Shown one piece after another: positions 7,529 to 15,182 of a DNA stretch of 64,000 nucleotides; within the stretch, counting starts at the first letter, position 1; each line of letters begins with the position of its first letter. The position numbers were made by a program, and so were the translations under genes. The stretch is from Prevotella communis (GTDB taxonomy: Bacteria > Bacteroidota > Bacteroidia > Bacteroidales > Bacteroidaceae): contig NZ_CP091794.1 in the NCBI RefSeq assembly GCF_022024175.1, positions 496,001 to 560,000 on the forward strand, read 5' to 3'. Below the pieces are notes generated by a model. The model was not told where the DNA came from. It ran no database searches and saw only the letters and a list, made by a program, of their open reading frames with translations.

Positions 7529-10500
7529 TTACTTCTGAATGAACTTCACCGTCTTGACGCGGCCCTGAGCATCTGTATAGCGGGCAATGTAGCAGTTGCC
7601 ACGCTGTGGCGTGATGACAGGCTGACCGGCCAGATTGTAGAGTGAAATCTGAGAGCCGTGAGCTGAGATCTGGGCTATGTCGATGCCAGTAACGTCGCCC
7701 TGCTCTACAGGAACGAGATAGCTGGTGCTGATATTGCTCTGGGCAATGGTAGGCACGTTCATCACGAAGATATCACTGCCACCGTCAGGATAACGGCCTA
7801 CGGTCTGGTCGGCCTGATGGGCTGTATAGACCAGACGGTCGCTCCACGACTCATCAGCAGCGGTGAGAAGTACGCTGCCGCCATCAGCATCCAGTTTGAA
7901 GGAAGCGTGCAACTGGTCTTTTGACTCCAGTTTGTCGCACCATACGATGAGGTAGCCGTGGGCAGGAATCGTGGTGGATGCCTGTGAGTCGCCCTTGCTG
8001 ATCTGATATTTCAGGGGCTTCTTCTCGTTATCGCTGAGGTACATGCCGGCCACGTCGATGTCTTTGTCGGTGGTGTTGTAGAGTTCCACCCAGTCGTTGC
8101 GCTTGAAATACTCATTCACGTGGATACCATTGGCAGCGCTGACCTCATTGATACGTATGGGGGTGAGGCCCTGCGAGGTTTTCTCGGCATCGGTGAGGGC
8201 CGTGAAACAAGCCTGCAGTTTGACGGCATCGGTACCCGTGACGCTGATTGCGGCATTGGTAGAATACTGTGTGCCACTCTTCTTCCAGCAAACGAAGCGG
8301 TAGCCGGCTGGGGCTTTGGCCTCCAGACTGAAGGTGCCGAAGAGATAGCCCTTGAAGTAAGCATAGGGTACGTTGATGCCATTGAGGGTGAGTGTGGCAC
8401 CGTCAATATCGGTGGTGAGTTCCACAGAACGCTTGGACGTGCTGCTGAGGCCGAAGGCACTGAACTGCTTCATGTAGTCGGCCATGGTGCTGGCGCGTCC
8501 GCTGAGGCTGTTCTTGATCGTGCTTGCTGCACGGTCTGGGTCGTGTCCGTCGTTGATATACTGCTGTTTCATGAGCTGGCACATAGGCTTCACCTTGTCC
8601 AGCAGTTCATTGACGATATCCGAGGCGATACTGGGTTCGAAGACACTGCCTCCCATCAGACAGAATGTGGTGATGAACTTCTGACGGTAGTCGGTATTGT
8701 TCAGCAGGTTCAGGAAGAGGTTCACGATATCCTTGTTGTAGCTGGTGCGTGGTGCACTGTCGTTCTTGAACCTTGCGAAATTGGTGAACGGATTGTTCTC
8801 GCTGTCGCTCCAGCAGCCCTTGAAGGCATAGTCGAGGTCGAAGCTGATAAAGCGGTAGCGACCGTCGTTCCTGCTGCGATAGGCCTTCATGTTGTTGTCG
8901 GGCCAGTCATCATTATAGAGGTAGAACGTAGCAGCCATATAGTTGGTGAACTCATCAATGTCGAGCAATGTCTGCAGTTCTTCGTAGGCAGTGTTGTCGG
9001 AAGCCTGTTTGCCCAGTTCGAAGATACGCTTGATGGCTGTGTCATCACCATTCTTCATGGTGAGGTTCTCAAAGGCATCCTGTTCCTCGTCATCATAGCC
9101 GAAGTTGGCATAGGCAAACTTGTCGTTGTTGGGCTCACGCATATTGAACACACCACGCAGCTGTCCGTTGACATATTCTATCACGGGTACGTATGACTGT
9201 ACGTCGAGGTCGATGCCGGAACGCTGGATGATGGTCTCAAGGGCAGGGTCAATGAAACGGGCATTATGACGCCAGATATCATTACCTCCGTTACGGATCA
9301 GGAGGGTCTTGCTGCGGATATAGGGCTTCTGTGGGAAGAAAGGATAGTCAAACTGGTTCTGACCGTCAAACACCTTGCTGCTCTTCAACTTGAACGAGCG
9401 GTATTGCTGACTGCGGGTGTAGCCGCCAGAGGCACTGATGTTGACATCCTGGTTGAACAGCATCTCGCCGTCGGTGCTGATATACGAGAAGTTCACAGGA
9501 CGGTCCCAGTCCTGATTGTAGTTCTTCGGACTGCTCTGTCCGTTGCCAGTCTTACCATTTGTGCCGTCACCGTCGCAGTCGAAACCTATCTTCGGGTCGG
9601 TGAAGTATTTCTTGTCGCCCACGATGGAGATGATGGGCAAGGTGTAGTTGCTGCTGGTCTTGATATAGCTGCGGGTGACGGGTACGCTGGGCAGGTAGCC
9701 GTCCTTGAAGAGGCGGACGGTGAGGTTGGTGGTATTGTCGAAGGTGAACTTGCCATTCTTGCTCTCCTTCGTGGCTTCTAAGGTTGTGCCGTCGTCGGTA
9801 TAGAGTTCCCAGCTCACGTTGTCGAAATAGTAGTTGTTGTCCTTCTTGTCAACATTCAGGTTGAACACGATGGACTGCATCCTGCCTGTAGTGCTCTGAC
9901 CTGACCAATAGTCATAGCTGGCACCTGTCTGCTCATTGGTAATCGTGCCTTCGTAGGCAATCTCCTTCCATTGGGTGGTGACATTATAACTGCCGTCCAT
10001 GATGCTGCCGTTGATGTAGTCGTGGGGCGCACCGTGGGCCTGTGTGGTGATGCGGGCGGCCTTATCGGCACGTACCATCATGCGGAAACGGTATTTCTCG
10101 CCAGTCTGCCACACGTGGTCAGGGGTGTAGACAAAGAGCTGGGCTGACCAGTCGTTGGATGCATTGGCAGTACTGTGTATCTTGATGCCCCGGGAACCAT
10201 TATAGCCTGCGCCGTCGACGATACGCTGCACGTCACCGCTGCCGTTGGCATCGCGGCTTACAAGGCAGGTGGCATCCGTACCTTCACAGTCGCCATTGAC
10301 AATGAAGTCCGTCCAGGGGGATGCTTCCGCTCCACCCTTGGGTGCTGTGGGCAGACTGCCATCGGTGGTGTACATCAGACGGGCACCGTCGGGGATGGTA
10401 ACCTTGACGCTCAGGGTATTCTTGAAGATGGTACTGCCTTTGTCGACAACGGGTGCTTCCAGACGCTCGCTGGCAAAGACGGACGTAGCATTTGATGCCT

Positions 10501-10924
10501 CTGGGGTAGGCGTGGAGGTCCAGCCCCATTCGTTGCCACCATCCGTGGTACGTGCGTAGGCCGTACGGCTCATGGCCGACGGATATTGCAGGTTATCTAC
10601 GACGGTACCGTTCTTATCCTTGAGGATGATGGTGCCACCGTCGCAATCCAGTTTGAACGGGGCCTGGTTCGACTTGATATCGTTTGAACCCATCCAAACG
10701 ACCTTATATCCTTTAGCGGGGATGCTGCCTATGTTACTGGGCATCTGCCAGCTATGGTCTGCATCATCGCAGAGATACATGCCGGCAAGGTTGACGTTCT
10801 GATCGCTGGGGTTGTAGAATTCTACCCAACTGTCGAAATTCGTGGCAGGACTCATCACTGATCCTGCGTTGGAAGCCATCAACTCGTTGATGACTACTAT
10901 TACAGACAAAATACTAGTCCACAT
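7529..10924 (-). CDS. Secreted CotH-kinase/lamin-tail-domain protein with T9SS tail
   Basis: The 1131-residue protein contains, in order, a lamin-tail domain (about 10-125, opening VVINELMASN), a chitobiase-C-like segment (MYTTDGSLPT near 185-195), a jelly-roll carbohydrate-binding-like region (about 205-375), a CotH-type kinase-like core (about 430-760, with GVFNMREPNNDKF near 595 and ISFDLDYAF near 695), a second lamin-tail domain (about 930-1055) and a type A T9SS sorting tail (about 1085-1131, ISLYNLAGQPV). CotH proteins are atypical protein kinases in spores; the role of Bacteroidota versions is unknown. The N-terminus is odd: the first lamin-tail strand begins within about ten residues of the Met, leaving almost no room for a Sec signal. 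The upstream DNA is AT-rich and shows no alternative frame carrying one. Confidence 0.85.
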   Translation of the reverse strand: MWTSILSVIVVINELMASNAGSVMSPATNFDSWVEFYNPSDQNVNLAGMYLCDDADHSWQMPSNIGSIPAKGYKVVWMGSNDIKSNQAPFKLDCDGGTIILKDKNGTVVDNLQYPSAMSRTAYARTTDGGNEWGWTSTPTPEASNATSVFASERLEAPVVDKGSTIFKNTLSVKVTIPDGARLMYTTDGSLPTAPKGGAEASPWTDFIVNGDCEGTDATCLVSRDANGSGDVQRIVDGAGYNGSRGIKIHSTANASNDWSAQLFVYTPDHVWQTGEKYRFRMMVRADKAARITTQAHGAPHDYINGSIMDGSYNVTTQWKEIAYEGTITNEQTGASYDYWSGQSTTGRMQSIVFNLNVDKKDNNYYFDNVSWELYTDDGTTLEATKESKNGKFTFDNTTNLTVRLFKDGYLPSVPVTRSYIKTSSNYTLPIISIVGDKKYFTDPKIGFDCDGDGTNGKTGNGQSSPKNYNQDWDRPVNFSYISTDGEMLFNQDVNISASGGYTRSQQYRSFKLKSSKVFDGQNQFDYPFFPQKPYIRSKTLLIRNGGNDIWRHNARFIDPALETIIQRSGIDLDVQSYVPVIEYVNGQLRGVFNMREPNNDKFAYANFGYDDEEQDAFENLTMKNGDDTAIKRIFELGKQASDNTAYEELQTLLDIDEFTNYMAATFYLYNDDWPDNNMKAYRSRNDGRYRFISFDLDYAFKGCWSDSENNPFTNFARFKNDSAPRTSYNKDIVNLFLNLLNNTDYRQKFITTFCLMGGSVFEPSIASDIVNELLDKVKPMCQLMKQQYINDGHDPDRAASTIKNSLSGRASTMADYMKQFSAFGLSSTSKRSVELTTDIDGATLTLNGINVPYAYFKGYLFGTFSLEAKAPAGYRFVCWKKSGTQYSTNAAISVTGTDAVKLQACFTALTDAEKTSQGLTPIRINEVSAANGIHVNEYFKRNDWVELYNTTDKDIDVAGMYLSDNEKKPLKYQISKGDSQASTTIPAHGYLIVWCDKLESKDQLHASFKLDADGGSVLLTAADESWSDRLVYTAHQADQTVGRYPDGGSDIFVMNVPTIAQSNISTSYLVPVEQGDVTGIDIAQISAHGSQISLYNLAGQPVITPQRGNCYIARYTDAQGRVKTVKFIQK

Positions 10925-10992
10925 TTTAAGTTAATATTATATAGGTATAGGTTTACTATTATATAATATACGAACAATGGGACAAAATCCCC

Positions 10993-11034
10993 GAAAAAAT
11001 GTCTTCCAGACACGCAATGGCGTATCTGGAAGAC
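10993..11034 (-). terminator. Terminator of the glmM operon
   Basis: GTCTTCCAGA pairs with TCTGGAAGAC around a 14-base loop (minus strand), followed by ATTTTTTC. It lies downstream of the glmM stop and upstream of the CotH-type gene. The remaining DNA up to 10925 is very AT-rich with no confident promoter match. Confidence 0.88.
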
Positions 11035-11057
11035 AACTGTATAGGGATTGTAATTGC

Positions 11058-12431
11058 TTACTGCATGTCGTAGACCACCTGCATGAGGCGCTTGCCCAGG
11101 GCGTCGGCCTCCTCCATGGTCTGAGCCTCGCTATAGACGCGGATGATGGGCTCGGTGTTTGACTTGCGCAGGTGAACCCACTTGGTGGGGAAATCAATCT
11201 TCACACCGTCGATATCATTGACCACAGCCTCTGAATCGGCAGCAAACATCTCCTTCACCTTCACGAGGATGGCGTCGACATCGGTCTCGGGTGTGAGGTC
11301 GATACGGTTCTTGGCAATCTGATAGTCGGGGAACGTCTTGCGCAGTTCGCTGGCCTTCATACCCTTCTGGGCCAGACTGCTCAGGAACAGACCGATACCT
11401 ACGAGGGCATCACGGCCGTAGTGGCTCTCAGGATAGATGACACCGCCATTACCTTCACCACCAATCACGGCACCTACTTCCTTCATCTTCGTAGTGACAT
11501 TGACCTCGCCCACAGCTGCAGCGGTGTACTTGCCGCCGTGCTTCTCCGTGACGTCGCGCAATGCACGGGTAGAAGAGAGGTTGGATACAGTGTTGCCCTT
11601 GTCGTGTGACAGCACATAGTCTGCTACAGATACCAGGGTGTATTCCTCGCCAAACATCTTGCCGTCTTCGCAGATGAATGCCAGACGGTCCACGTCGGGG
11701 TCAACCACGATACCGAGGTCGAAACCGCCCTGCTTCATCTTATCCATGATGCCCTGCAGGTTCTTCTCCAGGGGCTCTGGGTTATGGGCGAACTGACCGG
11801 TGCATTCGCTGTTCAGGATCTCGAAGTCAACACCAAGTGCCTTGAACAGGTCGGGCAGGATGATGCCACCTACAGAATTGATGGTGTCGGCGCAGACACG
11901 GAATTTACGGGCCTTGATAGCCTCGACGTCAACCAGACGGAGGTCGAGCACCGACTGGATATGCTGCTGGTTCATGGTGTCGTCCTTGATAACACGACCC
12001 AGTTTCTCCACCGGAGCGTAGTCGAAGTCTTCCTTCTCGGCAATAGCCAGTACCTCAGCACCGTCGGCTGCAGTCAGGAACTCACCCTCGCTGTTGAGCA
12101 ACTTCAGCGCGTTCCACTGTGTGGGGTTGTGAGAGGCGGTGATGATGATACCACCGTCGGCCTTGTGCCAGCGTACTGCCAACTCGGTGGTTGGTGTGGT
12201 AGCCAGACCAATATCAATCACTTCGTAGCCCATGCCGACAAGCGTGCCACAGACAACGTCGCGTACCATGGGACCAGAGATGCGGCCATCACGGCCTACA
12301 ACGATTTTCTTTCCGTTGATAAACGTGGCGTATGCCGTTGTGAATTTCACGATGTCCAGGGGGTTGAGCGTGTCACCCGTATGTCCGCCGATAGTACCGC
12401 GGATACCTGAGATAGATTTGATAAGTGTCAT
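11058..12431 (-). CDS. glmM: Phosphoglucosamine mutase-type phosphohexomutase
   Basis: The 457-residue cytoplasmic enzyme shows the four signatures of the alpha-D-phosphohexomutase family: the phosphoserine loop TASHNP (Ser about 100), the metal loop DPDVDR, the sugar loop GEGNGG and the phosphate-binding loop RKSNTEPIIRVY. GlmM converts glucosamine-6-phosphate to glucosamine-1-phosphate for UDP-GlcNAc, feeding peptidoglycan and lipid A. The Bacteroidota branch could also act on glucose or mannose phosphates, so the exact substrate is inferred. It is the last gene of a four-gene operon, four bases after the DUF4827 gene. Confidence 0.9.
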   Translation of the reverse strand: MTLIKSISGIRGTIGGHTGDTLNPLDIVKFTTAYATFINGKKIVVGRDGRISGPMVRDVVCGTLVGMGYEVIDIGLATTPTTELAVRWHKADGGIIITASHNPTQWNALKLLNSEGEFLTAADGAEVLAIAEKEDFDYAPVEKLGRVIKDDTMNQQHIQSVLDLRLVDVEAIKARKFRVCADTINSVGGIILPDLFKALGVDFEILNSECTGQFAHNPEPLEKNLQGIMDKMKQGGFDLGIVVDPDVDRLAFICEDGKMFGEEYTLVSVADYVLSHDKGNTVSNLSSTRALRDVTEKHGGKYTAAAVGEVNVTTKMKEVGAVIGGEGNGGVIYPESHYGRDALVGIGLFLSSLAQKGMKASELRKTFPDYQIAKNRIDLTPETDVDAILVKVKEMFAADSEAVVNDIDGVKIDFPTKWVHLRKSNTEPIIRVYSEAQTMEEADALGKRLMQVVYDMQ

Positions 12432-12435
12432 AAAA

Positions 12436-13062
12436 TTAGTATGTTCGTTGATAACTTATTTCGTAATAATAGGGATAGACATAGCTGGACGCTGTGGTGT
12501 GACCCTTGGAGTGGGGCACAATCAGCTTGACCTGGGCAATATGTCCTGTCTCATCGTCCTCGCGGCCTACATTGATATAGGGCAGCGGTGACAGCAGACC
12601 AGCGGCTACGGATGACGTGCCGTAGGTAGAATACATCAGACTGCCTGAAAGGAAGTAGGCAGAGTAGGATGTACCGGTGCGCTGTACCACCATATAGTCG
12701 GGATCGTAGGGGTCGGTATCGTTATAGACCTGTGTGGAGTCCATGATGCACATCTCAAAGAAACGCATCAGGAGCGTCACACGTTCATTGTTCTGCACAG
12801 GTGTACCGTATCCCTTATGTACAATCTGCATGTAAACACCGTCGTTGTTCAGATAGACATACTCGTTCTTGGCGGTATCGGTCATGTCACCCTGGGCGTG
12901 GAAGTCGGCCTCAGAGATCACATTGATGCCCTGTTCGGCAATGAAGTTCCTGATAGCTGCGCGCTCCTTGTCCTTTTTCTCACCGTAGGTCTCGTAGTCG
13001 TTGCATGACGTGAAACTGACGAGACAGCCAAGAATAGCCATAACGAAGAATACTTTTCTCAT
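12436..13062 (-). CDS. DUF4827-type lipoprotein
   Basis: The 208-residue product has a signal ending GCLVSFTSC, a lipobox cysteine and a soluble domain with NERVTLLMRFFEMCIMDS and PHSKGHTTASSYVYPYYYEISY. These features fit the DUF4827 family, which has an FKBP-like fold. The enzymatic role, if any, is unproven. It lies 19 bases downstream of the DHH phosphoesterase and four bases before glmM, so it is co-transcribed with both. Confidence 0.78.
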   Translation of the reverse strand: MRKVFFVMAILGCLVSFTSCNDYETYGEKKDKERAAIRNFIAEQGINVISEADFHAQGDMTDTAKNEYVYLNNDGVYMQIVHKGYGTPVQNNERVTLLMRFFEMCIMDSTQVYNDTDPYDPDYMVVQRTGTSYSAYFLSGSLMYSTYGTSSVAAGLLSPLPYINVGREDDETGHIAQVKLIVPHSKGHTTASSYVYPYYYEISYQRTY

Positions 13063-13081
13063 GTAGCTTATCTTATTTTGT

Positions 13082-14119
13082 TTAACTTTTCAATTTGTCC
13101 TCGAACGCCAGGATAGCCTTTTGGGCAATCTTGACAGCTTCCTCGAGCGAGCACTCCAGACGGCCGCCAGAGGCATTCAGGTGACCTCCGCCGTTGAAGA
13201 ACTGTGCGGCAACCTCATTGCAGGGGAAGTCGTCGACAGAGCGCAGGCTGACCCAGATAAGGTTCTCTTTCTCAGTGTCCTCACGCAGGGAGATGCTCAA
13301 CTTCAGGCCTTTGATCTGCTGTGGGATGTTGACCAGTCCCTCGGCATCGCCCTTGATGAAGTGGAAACGCTTCAGGTCGTCACGGCTCAGGGTGAAATAG
13401 GCTGCATGACGCGCTGCGTCGTACACCATCTTCTCGTAGAGCACGTAGCCCATCAGACGGATGCGGTCTTCGGAATAGTTATGATAGACGTTACGATAAA
13501 TCTTGTCCTTGTTGATATGTTTCGTGAGCAACTGTCCGATGATGAAGAAGATATCAGGATCATTGCTGTTGAAGGTGAAACCGCCGGTATCTGTCATCAT
13601 GCCGCAATACACGGGGATGGCAAAATGTTTGGTGGCTTCGGGGAAGAGCCCCAGCTGCCAGGCCAGGCGGAACACCAGTTCGCAGGTAGAAGAGGCCTGC
13701 GGAACAGAGATGGTGAGCGCATCCTCGACATCAGGATCCAGATGGTGGTCGATGAGCACCTTCTTTGCCTTGGTTGACGTCAGGGCCTCACATATCTCGC
13801 CCGTACGACTGAGTGAATTGAAATCCAGGCAGAAAATGAGGTCGGCGTGCTGGATGGTCCAGTCGCAGCCCTCCTTATGCTTGTCGTAACGGATAATTTT
13901 CTCGGTGTTGGGCAGCCACTGCAGGAAGTCGGGATACTGGTCGGGAATAATCATCTGGGCTTCTTTTCCCAGCATACGCAAACATTCCGTCCATCCCAGC
14001 ACAGCACCGATGGCATCGCCGTCGGGACTGCGGTGGCATACACAGATGATAGTGTCAGCATGAGAAACAAGCGTGCGGAGTTGTTTGCACGCTTGTTCTG
14101 TTATAATGTTGTCGAGCAT
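13082..14119 (-). CDS. nrnA: DHH/DHHA1 phosphoesterase (NrnA-type oligoribonuclease/pAp phosphatase)
   Basis: The 345-residue protein carries the metal-binding motifs CHRSPDGDAIGA, CLDFNSLSRTG and the family-defining IDHH, then the DHHA1 substrate loop GGGHLNASGG near residue 320. NrnA enzymes degrade short RNA oligomers, pGpG/pApA and pAp, closing the turnover of RNA and cyclic dinucleotides. This is notable because a PgpH-type c-di-AMP phosphodiesterase lies 22 kb away. The gene directly abuts the nucleotidyltransferase stop with no spacer, so the two are co-translated. The symbol is assigned from motifs only. Confidence 0.88.
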   Translation of the reverse strand: MLDNIITEQACKQLRTLVSHADTIICVCHRSPDGDAIGAVLGWTECLRMLGKEAQMIIPDQYPDFLQWLPNTEKIIRYDKHKEGCDWTIQHADLIFCLDFNSLSRTGEICEALTSTKAKKVLIDHHLDPDVEDALTISVPQASSTCELVFRLAWQLGLFPEATKHFAIPVYCGMMTDTGGFTFNSNDPDIFFIIGQLLTKHINKDKIYRNVYHNYSEDRIRLMGYVLYEKMVYDAARHAAYFTLSRDDLKRFHFIKGDAEGLVNIPQQIKGLKLSISLREDTEKENLIWVSLRSVDDFPCNEVAAQFFNGGGHLNASGGRLECSLEEAVKIAQKAILAFEDKLKS

Positions 14120-15031
14120 TTAAAACAGTTTGTTGGGGTAAACACCCTCGTCAACCAACTTCTGGATGCGGGCAACGGTAGCATCGCGGTCGGCAGCATA
14201 GGTTACGCCGAACCATACGCTGGTGGTATCGAGCACCTCACAGGTAGCCGTACCATCGTTGATGAGCTTGTTGACCATGAGGGGGATGAAGAACTCGGCC
14301 TTCAGATTCTCCATGTTCTTAGGATCACTGAGGAACTCCTTGAAGTAAGCTTCTGAGTATTCGAAATAGTCGGGTGTGAAGCCCCACATGTTCATTGATA
14401 CAGGAGCGTTCTCCTCCAGAGCCTGCCATTCGCCCTGCTCGTCCTTGTACTTGATAACGCCGTCCATACGCAGTATCTCGGTGCGCTCCACGACGTCAGT
14501 CAGATGACGTTTGTCGTTGTAGGCACATACACCGCGGGCCACACTGCCGTTCTCACTCAGCGTGTTGCATACGCGGAAGCCTACCATGGCGTACTTGTTC
14601 TTTGTTCCCTCGGGCAGTTCGCTCAGGTACTTACCAATCTGCATGAAGGCATCACGACCGTAGAAGTCGTCACAGTTGATCACGCAGAAAGGCTCCTTGA
14701 TGACGTCTTTACCCATCAGTACAGCATGGTTGGTTCCCCAGGGCTTTACACGACCTTCTGGAGCCTTGAAGCCCTCGGGCAGTGCATCGAGTGCCTGGAA
14801 GCACAGCTCGCAGGGTACATGACCCTCATATTTGGCCAGAATCTGGGTGCGGAACTGCTCCTCGAAATCCTTACGGATCACCCACACGATTTTGCCGAAT
14901 CCAGCCTGGATGGCGTCGTAGATACTATAGTCCATGATGGTCTCGCCGTTGGGGCCCAGACCGTCGAGCTGCTTCAGGCCGCCATAACGGCTTCCCATAC
15001 CTGCTGCAAGAAGAAATAGGGTTGGTTTCAT
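14120..15031 (-). CDS. Sugar-nucleotidyltransferase family protein
   Basis: The 303-residue cytoplasmic protein opens with the nucleotide-binding signature LLAAGMGSRYGGLKQL and has the metal-binding INCDDFYG near 115-120, both hallmarks of the NTP-transferase fold. Family members activate sugar-1-phosphates with NTPs. The particular substrate is not evident; the C-terminal half is unlike RmlA or GalU. It heads an operon with nrnA, the DUF4827 lipoprotein and glmM, which makes a role in envelope sugar supply plausible. Its promoter is at 15065-15072. Confidence 0.85.
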   Translation of the reverse strand: MKPTLFLLAAGMGSRYGGLKQLDGLGPNGETIMDYSIYDAIQAGFGKIVWVIRKDFEEQFRTQILAKYEGHVPCELCFQALDALPEGFKAPEGRVKPWGTNHAVLMGKDVIKEPFCVINCDDFYGRDAFMQIGKYLSELPEGTKNKYAMVGFRVCNTLSENGSVARGVCAYNDKRHLTDVVERTEILRMDGVIKYKDEQGEWQALEENAPVSMNMWGFTPDYFEYSEAYFKEFLSDPKNMENLKAEFFIPLMVNKLINDGTATCEVLDTTSVWFGVTYAADRDATVARIQKLVDEGVYPNKLF

Positions 15032-15064
15032 TTCGTTTTGTATTTGTATTTATTATTTTCGTGG

Positions 15065-15072
15065 CAAAGATA
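15065..15072 (-). promoter_or_regulatory. -7 box TATCTTTG for the nucleotidyltransferase-glmM operon
   Basis: A minus-strand TAnnTTTG match lies about 33 bases before the ATG at 15031. No clear -33 TTG is visible; that position is occupied by a short repeat. Confidence 0.7.
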
Positions 15073-15080
15073 CTACTTTT

Positions 15081-15112
15081 AATCGAGAATTGAGAATCGA
15101 GCATTGAGAATT
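15081..15112. repeat. Short repeat of the GAGAATTGAGAAT type
   Basis: Three degenerate copies of a nine to eleven base word with GAGAAT cores lie just upstream of the operon promoter. The same word type appears in frame inside the TamB-like gene. Confidence 0.65.
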
Positions 15113-15182
15113 TGCCTCTGCTCTACCTTTTTTAACAATAAATGACGGCTTTTTCCTCTCTCCTCATGCCACGCTTATCGTC

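Noticed and set aside
8120..9196. Long plus-strand ORF of 358 codons opposite the CotH-type gene
   Set aside because: It lies wholly antisense to a well-supported multi-domain gene, has low-complexity Val/Gly/Ile-rich composition and no promoter; it is a coding shadow.
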